In this document: positions 43,401 to 53,600 of the stretch, piece after piece
Layout of the letters: each line of letters begins with the position of its first letter
Position numbering within the stretch: position 1 is the first letter of the stretch
From: Byssovorax sp.
GTDB lineage: Bacteria; Myxococcota_A; Polyangia; Polyangiales; Polyangiaceae
Reading direction: 5' to 3'
DNA: 64,000 bases
Assembly: GCA_025362495.1 (NCBI GenBank)
Contig: JANYGI010000144.1
Coordinates: forward strand, 17,897-81,896
Translations under genes and position numbers: made by a program
The notes under the pieces: model-generated
Databases searched by the model: none
What the model was told of the DNA's origin: nothing
Seen by the model: only the letters and a program-made list of their open reading frames with translations

Positions 43401-46281
43401 GAGCTGCGTCGCGACGAGCGCGCGGACGCCGGTGACGTGCTCGCTCACGGCGACGACGCCGGGCGACTACGAGATCAGCGCCGAGGTCGACGGGCGGCGC
43501 GGCGGGACGCGATCGTTCTGGGCCTGGCGCGACGGCGACTCCGAGACGACGCCGTCGCCGAACCGCGGCAAGACGCTGGAGATTTCCCCGGACAGGACGC
43601 GCTACCGACCCGGCGACACCGCGAAGCTGATGGTGAAGAGCCCGTACGCGGCGGCGACGGCGATCCTCACGGTGGAGCAGGGCGGGCTGCTCTCGCACGC
43701 GACGCGGAGAATCCAGGGCGGAGCGGCGCTGTTCGAGGTGCCGCTCACGGCCGCGAGCGCGCCGCACGTGCACGCGACGGTGACGCTGCTGCCGCTCGGC
43801 GCGAAGGGCGAGGGCGTCGCGGACTACCGCATCGGCGCGGTGCGGATCCCGGTGGCCCTCGAGGGCGCGCGGCTCCAGGTCGCGCTGAAGAGCGACAAGG
43901 GTACGTACGAGCCGGGCGACGAGGCCGCGATCACCGTCGACGTGAGCGATGACGGCAAGCCCGAGGGCCACGCGGAGATCGCGCTCGCGGTCGTCGACGA
44001 GGGGATCCTCCGCCTCAGCAACTTCCACGCGATCGATCCGGTGCCGCTGCTGCACCCGGGGCGCGCGCTCTCGTTCAAGCTCCGCGACAGCCGGCGCGGG
44101 CTCGCCGAGATGTTCGAGCGCAGCCACACCGCGGGCGACGGCGAGGGCGGCAGCGGCCACGCCACCGTCGGCGAGACGCGGAAGAAATTCGTGGAAACCG
44201 CGCTGTGGCGGCCGGATTTACGCACCGACGCGGCCGGGCGCGCCACCGTGAAATTCAAGCTGCCCGACAACCTCACCCAGTTCCGGATCATGGCCGTGGT
44301 GCTCGACGACGAGGGCAAGGGCGCCGCGACCGAGTCGGGGTTCACCGTGCGCAAGCCGGTGATGCTGGTGCCGATCGTCCCGCGCTTCGCGGCGGTGGGC
44401 GATCGCTTCGAGGCCGCGGCGATGCTCCACAACAACACCGGCGAGGCGATCACCGCGAGGATCACCGTCGTCGCGAGCGGCGCGGCGACGCGGGCCGAGG
44501 CGCTGCCCGCGACGACGGTGACAGTGTCGGCCGGCGGGCAGAGCCGCGTGGCGTTCCCGATCCGGGCCGAGTCGCCCGGCGCGATCGCGCTGTCGTTCGC
44601 GGTGGCGAGCGACGTCGCGCCGGCGACGGCGCTCGATCGCGTCGAGGCCCGCGTGCCCGTCGAGGAGGCCGGCCTCGACGAGCGGCCACACCTCGAGGGC
44701 GCGTTCTCGCGATCGCAGGAAATCTCCCTGGAAATCCCCGCGGATGTGAGCGGCGGGCCGACGGCGGCGCTCACCGTGCAGGTCGGTCAGCACCTCTGGC
44801 CCGAGCTCGGGCAGCGGCTCGATTACCTGCTCGACTACCCTCACGGCTGCGTCGAGCAGACCACGTCGAGCACGCTGCCGCTGATCGCCGCGCGCTCGAT
44901 CTTGCCGCGCATCGGCTTCACGCGGCTGAGCGACGCCGAGCTCAAGCTGCGGATCGCGGCGGGGCTCGAGCGCTACGCGACGATGCGGACCGAGAGCGGC
45001 GGCCTCGCCTACTGGCCCGGCGGCAGCGAGCCCAACGTCTACGGCACGGCCTACGCGATCCGCGCCGTCGTGCTGGCGCGCGCGGCGGGCGTCGCGGCGC
45101 CGGCGGGGCTCCTCGAGGGGATGAAGGCGTACCTCGCCGAGCGGCTCCTCGACAGCAACGTCGAGCCCGAGGTGCAGGCCGCGATCGCGCAGAGCCTGAG
45201 CGATCTCGGCGAGCTGCCCGCGAGCGCGTCCGATGCGCTCCAGGATCGCGCGGACAAGCAGAGCGTGTTCGGCAAGGCCAGCCTGGCGATGGCGCTGCAC
45301 GGGCTCGCGGGGCAAGACGATCGCGTCGCGGCGCTGCTCGACGCCGTCGAGGCGAGCTTTGACGCCACCGGCGAGCTGCTGGTGAAGCCGGGCAACCACG
45401 ATTTTTACTACTACGGCTCGCCCACGCGCTCGAAGGCCCAGGCGGCGATCGCCCTCAGCCGGCTCCGGCCGTCGGCGAAGGTGCTGCCGCTGCTGCTGCG
45501 CGAGCTCGCCGAGGGCACCGAGACGTACACGACGCAGGCCACCGCGTACTCGCTGCTGGCGCTCGCGGCGCACCTCGAAGGCTCGACGGCGGACGGCGCG
45601 CCATTTCGCGTCACCCTCGACGGACACGATATCGTGGCCAGCAAGGATCTCGGCTTCGGCAGCAAAGAGTTCCAGATCCCGCTGGCGACGCTGCGCGGGA
45701 AGAAGGCCACGCTGGTGCTCGCGAGCGGCGACGACCGGGCCATCGGCTTCATCGCCTCGGCGCGCTGGCGACGGCCGCTCTCGGCGCACGGCAACGCGGT
45801 CGCGACGCACACGCCGCGCAGCCCCGAGGTGTTCCGGGTGTTCACGACGCCGAAGGGCGGCGCGGTGGATCTGGCGAAGGTGCACGCCGGCGACGTGCTC
45901 CGCGTGGCGATCCTGGCGCGGCTCCCGGTCGACGCGATCGATCGCGAGCGGCTCGGTTACCTGGCGCTGACCGATCGCTTGCCCGCGGGATTCGAGCCGA
46001 TCCAGCCCGATCTGGCGACGGTCGCGAGCGTGCCGGATCTCGGCGCCGAGCACCCGTTCGCCCCGGAGCTCCGCTGGGGCAACAGCGCGAGCCACGTCGA
46101 GCTCCACGACGACCGCGTCGATCTCTACTTCGATCGCGTCGAGGGCGACGAGGTCGCGGCGACGTACCTCGTGCGCGCCTCGACGCCGGGCGAGTTCGTC
46201 CTCCCGCCCGCGGCCGCCGAGCTGATGTACGAGGGCGACAGCTGCGGCTACTCGGACGCGGGCAAGGTCACGGTGCAATGA
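40465..46281 (+). CDS. Bacterial alpha-2-macroglobulin (YfhM type)
   Basis: A 1938-residue secreted protease-trap protein. ATG at 40465 follows a GCGGAGATTTC Shine-Dalgarno. The signal peptide ends near Cys25 (SMVC, not a standard lipobox, so lipidation is uncertain). Many macroglobulin-like domains come first. A Gly-rich anchoring segment (YRPGSTAFIKASL) is near 672. An acidic run (YDDDDDVDDGDD) begins at about 833 and could be in or near a bait-like region. The A2M domain covers about 1243-1335. The thioester motif CVEQ has Cys1462 and Gln1465, in PHGCVEQTTSS. It should trap foreign proteases in the periplasm. It overlaps pbpC by ATGA, the standard pairing. Confidence 0.93.
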   Translation: MPSSRLRALAPSIAVILFASGSMVCSGVQPGAQTPAGGPGDFLARSAKTTEGTLSFPPRDEDRTARGELGRAGVRGSTVALSVRSPELGPDRRFSFAGTAVRITFNQQMERGKGVASGKKGALTWPMPGAIAITPDVPGATQWIDDRTLELAATAPFEKDRVYAITVRDVASLGGTKLDAPWTATFTAQPSFVVAGKELGYLPVAGAPRVIATHPLEGSRVGRGSEMSVLFDQSIDLGAAAALIKLTGIKGVTIPASLAHPIGPTFQGIKVDPRFVVLVHPAAPLPAGQEIELVAADHDKARTPRTSGFTVVDPLALRDVTCGWGAGDECSFAKGVLHTSEHSVHVLFNNQLDMSAKTLAQRVRVTPPVKNLSVRAEGWDEGRIVISGQLVSSTTYDVAIDGLVDRFGQRLGTPVRFTIATAPQSAGVSMAEGLILLDEATTKHFTVTTRNLASAELEAWPVKSGDAAAFEQALSRVRSRSVPEEAALFRIPVTITPNRDRSVETAVDLSTQLAAGTSYVVALRPGAPAFGASAMKFPRDSEATRPPVALLGPGSSKALAVHARVIAGSTLVHVARLGSGEPVAGATVRFDGAAAKPAVTTDALGVAVLADDATATMLVVHASDADLLLPTGSEGITAKQLFPGLASGAEAGAADARAVVVTDRGIYRPGSTAFIKASLRRLAGDKLVPMVGAQAVIHVVGPTGEDAFRETVTANDLGSAAIAFAVPEGAKLGRYQVRVEDPSVADPPIAKGMIQIAEFEAPRFAVDVDLRSEAAKPGAKARAAELAATVRARYLFGAPMDGAQVSWTLKRSEARFPAGPLTEALTFRAGRTWYDDDDDVDDGDDAPAHKGWSRAGTGQLASDGTLVVKQALDVDPALGPQEFTLEADVADSSFRHIAGRGAVTMNPAKRYAGLTIARGWVGLGEAIPIELGVIDTEGQAVVGARVTARVERMEWKYAQRRGAGGALRWDWTSRRVPAGSCVATSARTPVTCSLTATTPGDYEISAEVDGRRGGTRSFWAWRDGDSETTPSPNRGKTLEISPDRTRYRPGDTAKLMVKSPYAAATAILTVEQGGLLSHATRRIQGGAALFEVPLTAASAPHVHATVTLLPLGAKGEGVADYRIGAVRIPVALEGARLQVALKSDKGTYEPGDEAAITVDVSDDGKPEGHAEIALAVVDEGILRLSNFHAIDPVPLLHPGRALSFKLRDSRRGLAEMFERSHTAGDGEGGSGHATVGETRKKFVETALWRPDLRTDAAGRATVKFKLPDNLTQFRIMAVVLDDEGKGAATESGFTVRKPVMLVPIVPRFAAVGDRFEAAAMLHNNTGEAITARITVVASGAATRAEALPATTVTVSAGGQSRVAFPIRAESPGAIALSFAVASDVAPATALDRVEARVPVEEAGLDERPHLEGAFSRSQEISLEIPADVSGGPTAALTVQVGQHLWPELGQRLDYLLDYPHGCVEQTTSSTLPLIAARSILPRIGFTRLSDAELKLRIAAGLERYATMRTESGGLAYWPGGSEPNVYGTAYAIRAVVLARAAGVAAPAGLLEGMKAYLAERLLDSNVEPEVQAAIAQSLSDLGELPASASDALQDRADKQSVFGKASLAMALHGLAGQDDRVAALLDAVEASFDATGELLVKPGNHDFYYYGSPTRSKAQAAIALSRLRPSAKVLPLLLRELAEGTETYTTQATAYSLLALAAHLEGSTADGAPFRVTLDGHDIVASKDLGFGSKEFQIPLATLRGKKATLVLASGDDRAIGFIASARWRRPLSAHGNAVATHTPRSPEVFRVFTTPKGGAVDLAKVHAGDVLRVAILARLPVDAIDRERLGYLALTDRLPAGFEPIQPDLATVASVPDLGAEHPFAPELRWGNSASHVELHDDRVDLYFDRVEGDEVAATYLVRASTPGEFVLPPAAAELMYEGDSCGYSDAGKVTVQ

Positions 46282-48740
46282 GGGCGCCCGCGCTTCCGCG
46301 CCGACGTCGGATCCTCGGGGGCCTCGCCGCGATCGTCGCGCTCGCCGGCCTCGCGCTGCTCGCGCTCACGGGCGCCTGGCGGCGCTACCGCAGCGGGGCG
46401 GGGGAGCCGTCGGTGCACCTCGCGGATCGCTGGCACGAGGGGCACCTCATCCTCGATCGCCGTGGCGCGACGCTGCGCGAGCTGCCCTCCGAGGCCGGCC
46501 AGCGCGGGCAGAGCCTGCCGCTCGAGGCGCTCGGCGATCGGATCATTGCCGCGACGCTCGTGAGCGAAGACCACGATTTCTGGGGTCACGAGGGGATCGA
46601 TCGCACCGCCGTCCTGCGCGCCTTCGGGCAGAACCTCGGCCACGGGCGGCTCGTCTCGGGCGCGAGCACCATCACCCAGCAGCTGGTGAAGATCCTCGAC
46701 AACGAGGGGCACCCGCGGCCGCGCACCCTCGGCGAAAAGCTCAAGGAAGCGGCGCGCGCCGAGAACCTCGAGCGCGTCGTGGGCAAGCGCGAGATCCTCG
46801 AGGCGTACTTGAATCGCCTCAGCTACGGGCACGGGCTCGCGGGGCCCGAGGCGGCGGCGAAAGGGTATTTCGGCAAGCACGCGCAGGACCTGAGCTGGGC
46901 CGAGGCGGCGTACCTCGCGGTGCTGCCGCGCGCGCCGTCGTTCCTCGATCCCTACGGCCACGGGCCGCGCATCGTGCCGCGGCAGCGCGCGCTCCTCGAC
47001 GCGCTCCACGATCGTGGCTTCCTCGCGGACGCCGATCACGCGCGCGCGCTCGGCGAGATCATCGTGACGCGGCCGCTGGCGCACCCGTTCCTCGCGCCCC
47101 ATTTCGTGGCAGGGATCGTCGCGGACGGGGAGCTCGCCGAGACGGGGACGACGCGAACCACCCTGGATTTGCAGCTGCAGGGAGACGTCGAGGGCCTGGT
47201 GCACACCCACCTCGCGGCCATCGCCGGCGAGGGCGCGAGCAACGCCGCGGTGATGGTCGTCGACAACGCGAGCGGCGAGGTGCTGGCCTACGCGGGCAGC
47301 GCCGACTTCGACGATCCGCAGATCGCGGGGCAGCTCGACGTGATCCGGGCGCGGCGGCAGCCGGGATCGACGCTCAAGCCCTTCGTTTACGCCATGGCCT
47401 TCGCGCGCGGTCGCACCGGCGCCGACGTGCTCGCCGACGTGCCCACGAGCTTCCCCGAGGGCCGCGGCGCCTACACGCCGGGCAACTTCGACGGCACGTT
47501 CGAGGGGCCGATCAGCGCGCGCGAGGCGCTGGCGGGGAGCCTCAACGTCCCGGCGATCCGGCTCGCGGCGGAGCTGCCGGCGGGCACGCTCCTCGACACG
47601 CTGCGCGCGCTCGGCCTCGCCAGCCTCGACCAGGACGCGCGGCATTACGGCCTCGCCCTCGCGCTCGGCAGCGGCGAGATCGAGCTGCGCGAGCTCTGCT
47701 TTGCGTACGTCGCGCTGGCCCGCGGCGGTGAGCGGGTAGCGCCGCGCATCACGGTCGCGAGCGCGGCGGAGCTCGGCGCGCCGGCGCTCCCCGGCGAGCG
47801 GATCTTCGACGCGGCGATCGTCGCGAGCGTGACGGACATCCTCTCCGATCCGCTGGCGCGCATCCGTGGCCTCCACGGCCGCGGGCCGTTCGACATCGGC
47901 TTCCCCGTCGCGGTGAAGACAGGGACCAGCTCCGGCTTCCGCGACACCTGGACCGCGGGCTACACCCACGAGCGCTCTGTCGCGGTGTGGGTCGGCAACT
48001 CCGACGGCGCGCCGACGCGGCGCCTCACCGGCGCGAGCGGCGCCGGCCCGCTCTTCGCCGACGTCATGCGCCGGGCGATGCGCGACGTCCCGGCGCGCGC
48101 GCCGCTGTGGGACGAGTCGCTGCTGGAGTCCGCCGAGGTCTGCCCGCTCTCGGGGAAGCTCGCAGGGCCGGCGTGCCCCGACCACGCCGCGCGCCGCTTC
48201 GTGAAGGGCCACGCGCCGACCGAGAGCTGCGACGCTCACGTCTTTGCGAGCCCGCGCGCGCCCACGCCCGACGCGGCCGGAGAGGCTCCGTACCGCTGCG
48301 ATCCCCGGGGAACACAGCGGGTCGCGCTCTTGCCCGAGGTCTTCGATGCGTGGCTCGCCGCGCAGCCGATCGGCGCGCCGGGGCAGGATGCCTTCGGCCT
48401 CCCGTGGCTCTCGCGCTCGCGGCTCCCGGGCTGCAGCGCGTCGGCCCCGAGCAGCCCCGAGCTGCGCATCGAGGCGCCGTCGTCGGGCAGCGTGTACCTG
48501 CTCTCGCGCGCGACCTCGGCGCGGGACCAGGCGATCGAGGTGCGCGCCGCGATCGCGGGAGATCCCGGCCGGCGCGTCGGGATGATCGAGTTCGTCGTCG
48601 ACGGCGAGGTGGCCGCGCAAGCCGTGGCGCCCTACCGCGCTCGCATCCCGCTCACGCGCGGCGACCACGAAATCCTGGCTCGGCCCGCCGATCCCGCGGT
48701 CCACCTCCCGGTGCGCGCCGCGCGCTTCAGCGTCCGCTGA
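46278..48740 (+). CDS. pbpC: Penicillin-binding protein 1C
   Basis: An 820-residue bifunctional cell-wall synthase. One membrane segment at 11-33. The glycosyltransferase domain has VSEDHDFWGHEGID with catalytic Glu97, and STITQQLVK. The transpeptidase has PGSTLKPF with nucleophile Ser364 and Lys367, SLN in AGSLNVPA, and KTGT at 547-550. A 160-residue C-terminal domain (with CPLSGKLAGPACPDHA) is the PBP_C domain typical of PbpC. Its ATG overlaps the macroglobulin stop codon, so the two are coupled. Together they are thought to repair cell wall broken by attack and trap the attacker's protease. Confidence 0.95.
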   Translation: MRAPALPRRRRILGGLAAIVALAGLALLALTGAWRRYRSGAGEPSVHLADRWHEGHLILDRRGATLRELPSEAGQRGQSLPLEALGDRIIAATLVSEDHDFWGHEGIDRTAVLRAFGQNLGHGRLVSGASTITQQLVKILDNEGHPRPRTLGEKLKEAARAENLERVVGKREILEAYLNRLSYGHGLAGPEAAAKGYFGKHAQDLSWAEAAYLAVLPRAPSFLDPYGHGPRIVPRQRALLDALHDRGFLADADHARALGEIIVTRPLAHPFLAPHFVAGIVADGELAETGTTRTTLDLQLQGDVEGLVHTHLAAIAGEGASNAAVMVVDNASGEVLAYAGSADFDDPQIAGQLDVIRARRQPGSTLKPFVYAMAFARGRTGADVLADVPTSFPEGRGAYTPGNFDGTFEGPISAREALAGSLNVPAIRLAAELPAGTLLDTLRALGLASLDQDARHYGLALALGSGEIELRELCFAYVALARGGERVAPRITVASAAELGAPALPGERIFDAAIVASVTDILSDPLARIRGLHGRGPFDIGFPVAVKTGTSSGFRDTWTAGYTHERSVAVWVGNSDGAPTRRLTGASGAGPLFADVMRRAMRDVPARAPLWDESLLESAEVCPLSGKLAGPACPDHAARRFVKGHAPTESCDAHVFASPRAPTPDAAGEAPYRCDPRGTQRVALLPEVFDAWLAAQPIGAPGQDAFGLPWLSRSRLPGCSASAPSSPELRIEAPSSGSVYLLSRATSARDQAIEVRAAIAGDPGRRVGMIEFVVDGEVAAQAVAPYRARIPLTRGDHEILARPADPAVHLPVRAARFSVR

Positions 48741-48849
48741 GCGAGCTCGCCGCGCGCGAAAGGGCTATTCCTTCCGGGTTTCCAGGCCAAGCGCGCTGCA
48801 GTGGCGCCGCGCGCGCCGGCGCCCCCGACGGCCGCACCCGCGCTGCTGG

Positions 48850-48878
48850 TTGCCAGCTCCATCGGCCCTGACTAGGGT
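48850..48878 (+). promoter_or_regulatory. Promoter TTGCCA-N17-TAGGGT 9 nt before the ATG at 48888
   Basis: -35 TTGCCA (48850-48855), 17-bp spacer, -10 TAGGGT (48873-48878). Transcription would start at about 48885, within 5 nt of the ATG: a leaderless or nearly leaderless message. It suggests the propeller pair is transcribed separately from pbpC. Confidence 0.5.
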
Positions 48879-48887
48879 ACGGCCCCC

Positions 48888-50639
48888 ATGCAGCCGGCCC
48901 GATCTTCGCGTCCTCCTTTCCCCGCCGCGGAATCGCCCTCTGCCGCGCGGCGCGGGGCCACCGGGGCCGTCGCGGTCGGCGTCTGCGTGCTCGGCGCGGG
49001 CTGCTTCCTCGGCGACGCGACGCTCGCGCCGCTGCCCGAGGCGCTCTACTACCCGACCGGCCTCGCGCGCTCGCCGGGTGGCTCGACGCTGTACATCACC
49101 AACTCGGATTTCGACCTGCAGTACGACGGCGGCACCGTCCTCGCGCTCGACCTCACGAAGGCGCGCGGGACGCTGATCAAGCTCCTCGACAAGCTCCGCG
49201 AGATCGGCGCCCCCGACTCGACGACCACCGCGACCGAGGCGTGCAACGTGCTGTGCGGGCCGCACGACGCCATCAACTGCCCCGACCGCGACATCAAGAC
49301 CAACACCAACACCCAGCTGAACCCGGGGCCCTGCCTGGCGATCCCGCTCAGCGACGCCGTCGGCGGCAGCGCGTTGCCGTCGGCCACGATCGGCGCGTTC
49401 GCGTCGGGCGCCATCTTCGTGAAGCGCGCGGGGCACAAGCCCGACGCCCGCGTGTTCATCGCGGTCCGCGGCGATCCGTCGATCACCTTCATCGACGTCA
49501 ACGACGACGGTCCTGCCTCCCCGCTCACCGACTCCTCGCCGCTGTCGCCGGGCGTGTTCTCCGACGTGCTCGACTGCACCGGCTCCAGCGTGCAGACCGT
49601 GGGCGAGCGCTGCAACAACCAGCACCGCGTCGGCATCGAGCCGTTCGAGAGCACGCGCGCGATCGTGCTGCCGACCGAGCCGGTGGGCATCGCCGCCTCG
49701 GAGGACGGCACGGCGATCGTCGTCGCGCACCAGACCGAGAACTCCGTCAGCCTCTCGGTCGACAACCCCGATCAGACCACGCCCACCACCGACGGCGTCG
49801 TCACGGGGAAGCCCTCGCTCGCGTTCGTGCTCGGCGCCCTCCCCGCCGGCCCCACCGAGGTGGCGACGGTGCCGATCCCCGCGCTCTTCAAGGACCGCGT
49901 CGAGCACCACCCGCCGCAGATCGATTACCAGCGCGGCTTCCTCGTGACGTACCGCGCCTCGCCCGTCGTCGATCTCATCCGCGTGCACAAGGACGAGAGC
50001 GGCACCTCGCGCCCCTTCCTCACGCGCTCGAACGACACGTCGATCAGCGTCAACGCCGACGGCAAGGACTCGCGCGGCATCGCCGTCGACGCCGAGGCCC
50101 GCCACGCCTGCGAGGTCCTCTGCACCGCGACCGACGCCGCCTGTCAGCTCGAGTGCTTGAAGATCCCGATCGACGTCTTCATCGCCAACCGAACGCCGCC
50201 CTCGCTCCTCGTCGGGCGCATCGAGACGACGACGATCCCCGAGCAGAGCGTGAACCCGACGGGCGCCTTCGATCGCGTGTTCATCACCGACAGCATCCCG
50301 CTGGCTCAGGGCGCCTCCAAGGTCGCGGTCGGCAAGGTGATCGATCCGAAGGGCAACCTCTCGCGCCGCGTCTTCGCGAGCGCCTTCGACTCGCGCCTCG
50401 TGTTCTCGTACGACCCCGACGAGCGCCGCGTCGACAACATCATCAAGACCGGCCGCGGGCCGCACGCGCTGGCGTTCGATTACGACGGCACGCAGGCCAA
50501 GCCCGAGCACGCGTTCCTCATCGTTGGACACTTCACCGACTCGTACCTCGGCGTGGTCGACCTCGACATGCGCAAGCCGACGTTCGGGACCATGTTCGCC
50601 TCCCTGGGCACGCCCACGCCTCCGAAAGCCTCGAAATGA
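48888..50639 (+). CDS. Large propeller-like surface lipoprotein 1
   Basis: A 583-residue secreted protein. A long N-terminal segment precedes the hydrophobic stretch ending LGAGC. Mature repeats such as GLARSPGGSTLYITNSDFD, EPVGIAASEDGTAIVVAHQTENSVS and FDYDGTQAKPEHAFLIVG have the pattern of beta-propeller blades with YVTN/PQQ-like features. Several Cys pairs (CNVLCG, HACEVLC, CQLEC) may be disulfides. It is probably exposed on the cell surface. Overlaps the next, larger propeller gene (ATGA), so the two are coupled. Function unknown. Confidence 0.8.
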   Translation: MQPARSSRPPFPAAESPSAARRGATGAVAVGVCVLGAGCFLGDATLAPLPEALYYPTGLARSPGGSTLYITNSDFDLQYDGGTVLALDLTKARGTLIKLLDKLREIGAPDSTTTATEACNVLCGPHDAINCPDRDIKTNTNTQLNPGPCLAIPLSDAVGGSALPSATIGAFASGAIFVKRAGHKPDARVFIAVRGDPSITFIDVNDDGPASPLTDSSPLSPGVFSDVLDCTGSSVQTVGERCNNQHRVGIEPFESTRAIVLPTEPVGIAASEDGTAIVVAHQTENSVSLSVDNPDQTTPTTDGVVTGKPSLAFVLGALPAGPTEVATVPIPALFKDRVEHHPPQIDYQRGFLVTYRASPVVDLIRVHKDESGTSRPFLTRSNDTSISVNADGKDSRGIAVDAEARHACEVLCTATDAACQLECLKIPIDVFIANRTPPSLLVGRIETTTIPEQSVNPTGAFDRVFITDSIPLAQGASKVAVGKVIDPKGNLSRRVFASAFDSRLVFSYDPDERRVDNIIKTGRGPHALAFDYDGTQAKPEHAFLIVGHFTDSYLGVVDLDMRKPTFGTMFASLGTPTPPKASK

Positions 50640-53600
50640 GCCTCGCGCCGAAGAAAACGTCAAGCCGCAGGCCGCGCCGGACGGCGTTCGGGGTCCTCGT
50701 GGGCGTCGGCCTCGTCGGCCTCGGCGTCGCTCCCGTACAGACCGGGTGCGCGACGCAGACGACGACCGTGCCCACGCGCGCCCTCGAGCGGTCCGGGCGC
50801 TCCTCGTTCGTGTGCCTCGACGATCCGCGCCAGGGCGCGACGGCGATCCATCCGCTCGCCGACTGCAACGCGTCGACGGTCCTCGGCATCCGGGACTACA
50901 CGCACGCTGACATCGACGGCGGGGTGATCAAGCCCGAGCCGCACATCTACGCGCTCGTCACGCAGACCACGCGCGGCGAGGTCGCCGTCATCGACACCAC
51001 GGCGACGAACAACTCGGTCCTCGATCAGGATCCCACGGTCCCCGGCGCGAATTTCCTCCCGATCGGCGCGCAGCCCGTCGACATCGTGTCCACGCCCGGC
51101 GGCACCGCGACGTTCGTCGGCGTGGCCGAGATCGGCCGCGAGGGGCTCTTCGCGCTGCCCTCGACGCGCATCCGCCCCGCGAGCACCGACGGCACCGGCG
51201 GCGCCGGCGGCGGCAGCCCCAACGATCCGAAATCGCTCCCCGAGATCAGCGCGTGGCCCTCGTGCCGCCTCCCCGCGGCGCCGGGGCAGATGCTGCTGAT
51301 CCCCGATCCGGCGGGCATGGCGAGCCCGAATGACAAGGCCTCCACGCGACCGTGCTGCGATGCGGCCTACGGCGCCGCCGCGACCGACGCGACCTGCAAG
51401 ACGTCGAGCGGATCCCCGGCGGCCACCGGCCAGAACGGCGATCTCGACGCCGAGGGCAAGGGCCGCGAGAAGCTCGTGGTCGCCATCCCGTCCATGGGCG
51501 GCGTCGCGATCCTCGACGCGCAGACGCTCCTCGACAGCGCGCCGGGGCAGTACGCGCCGTGCAACGTCGAGCGCTGGCTCCCGCTCGCGACCGACGTCCC
51601 CGTGCTCCCGCCGCCGCCCCCCGCCGGCGGCCTCAACTGCGTCGATCCCAAGGTCGAGACCCCGATCTATCCGAAGGCGCCCGACTCCCGCCCGACCACG
51701 CTCGCGTACGCCGCGGGCCGCCTCTACGCCAGCGATCTCGACACGTCGCTCGTCCACGTGATCGACCTCCCGACGCCGTGCGCTCCGGTCGAGGTGCGCC
51801 CGCTCCTGCCGACGTCGCTCGACAATCCGAAGCGCCCCGTCACCACCAGCCACGTCGCCGTCGCGCCCACGCTCACGCCCGATCTCAAGCGCTACGTCTA
51901 TGCGGTCGACGCGCTCGACGGCAGCGCGATGGTCTTCGACGTCAGCGACGATCAGGCCTCGCAGTTCCCGCTCCAGCGCCCGCACCCCGAGTGGAACCCG
52001 TTCACGGCGAGCGATCGCATCCACTTCCCGGCGCCGGCGTCCGACCTCGTCATCGTCCAGCGCGACGTCCCCGAGATCGATCCCGCGACCGGCGTCGCCG
52101 CCGAGGGCGTCCGCTGCGATCCCGATCCGACGAAGTCGTGCGTCGTGACGAGCCAGACCTGCGACATCGGCGCGGAATATCGCACCGATCCAGCGACGTA
52201 CGCGGCGGGCGCCGGCCCCAACAAGCTCCGCGGCACCTTCGCGTTCCTCGCGCTCACGAGCGGCCGCGTCGCCGTGGTCGACATCGACGATCTGGACTCC
52301 GCCTGCCGTGGCCCGGCGGCGACGTCGGCGCTCTTCGGCTGCGCCGGCGACGACCAGACGAACCTGCAGACCTCGGACGAGCTCTCCTGCAACGTCGTCC
52401 TCCCCAACTCGCCGCGCATGGGCCAGTACTCCGCGGCCAACCAGGCCTCGGGCCTCCACCAGCCGGGGATCCAGGGCTTCCCGCAGCTCTTCGACATCAA
52501 CGGCGCCCCGATCGACGACACCGATCCCATCGCGCCGCGCCTGTTCGCGCCGCTGCCCGCGGGGCATCCGCCGCGGTTCCAGCTCTCGGTCGGCGGTACG
52601 CCGATCAACCTCGACCCGAAGCTCGGCAGCGCCAAAGGGCCGGGGGATCCGAGCATCAGCCCCGTTGTCGTCGATCCGACCCTCGCCTCGAAGAGCACGC
52701 TGGCGATGAACCTCGAGGATCCGCGGGCGCAGCTCGCCGATCAGAACTGGTTCGTCGTCTACGAGGGCGCGCTCCCCGGCTTCACCTCGGCGCTCGCCGG
52801 CTTCCAGTTCCCGGTCGTCGCCGATCCGAACACGGGGATCGCCATCCTCGAGGACGCGAACAGCCGCTTCTGCGACGGCGGCGTCCAGAGCCAGGCGGCC
52901 GCGAAGGAGAAGTACGGGCCGACGACCGACGTCGCCGACTACGTCGCGATCACCACCGAGCTGCCCGAGCAGGACAACCTCTACTGGACGTCGACGAAGA
53001 AGGACGACAACGGCAAGGAGCTCGTCTGCACCTTCAACGACTGCCGCGGCCTCTTCGGCAGCGTCGACGTCCCCGATGCGGGCCGCAACTTCACCATCCT
53101 CGAAGCTCATCAGGATCAGGTCAAGGTGACGCCGCGCACTCCCAAGAAGTTCACCGATCACCCGGTGATCGGCGCGAAAAAGCTCCCGCAGGACTGGCGC
53201 GACGACACCAAGTGCTGCTTCCCCTCGCTCGTCAGCTTCGACGTCCGCGTCGGCCGTGAGTGGGAGGTCGCTGGCGATCAGTCGGGCTTCCTGCACCACG
53301 TCATCGCCGATCCCGCGACGGGTGTGTGCCGCGACTCGTGCGATCCCGCGCGGGCTCGCCGCAACGGCCGCGCGCTCCGTGCGCCCAACGCCGGACCCCT
53401 GACGCCCGGCGTCCCCGACGGCGACAAGCTCGCCTTCATGAACCCGATGTTTCGGCTCGTCGTGCGCGATCCGCCGCCGCGCACCGACACGACGAAGCCC
53501 CAGGCCGAGCCGGTCGTCGGCCAGCAGTTCCGCTTCACGACGCAGGGCGCGTTCAAGCCGCTGCAGGTCAGCCTCTCGGCCGACTCCACCACGTTGATCC

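Noticed and set aside
40474..44160. A 1228-residue open frame on the minus strand
   Set aside because: It is fully antisense to the alpha-2-macroglobulin gene, is full of Arg/His/Ala without any domain, and is expected in DNA this rich in GC.
46248..48704. Long minus-strand frames across pbpC and the macroglobulin gene
   Set aside because: No homology or signal is visible and the plus-strand genes are unequivocal.
49241..50635. Frame joined to the second propeller gene, overlapping the first
   Set aside because: The upstream portion is the first propeller gene read in another frame; the ATGA overlap at 50636 is the normal start.
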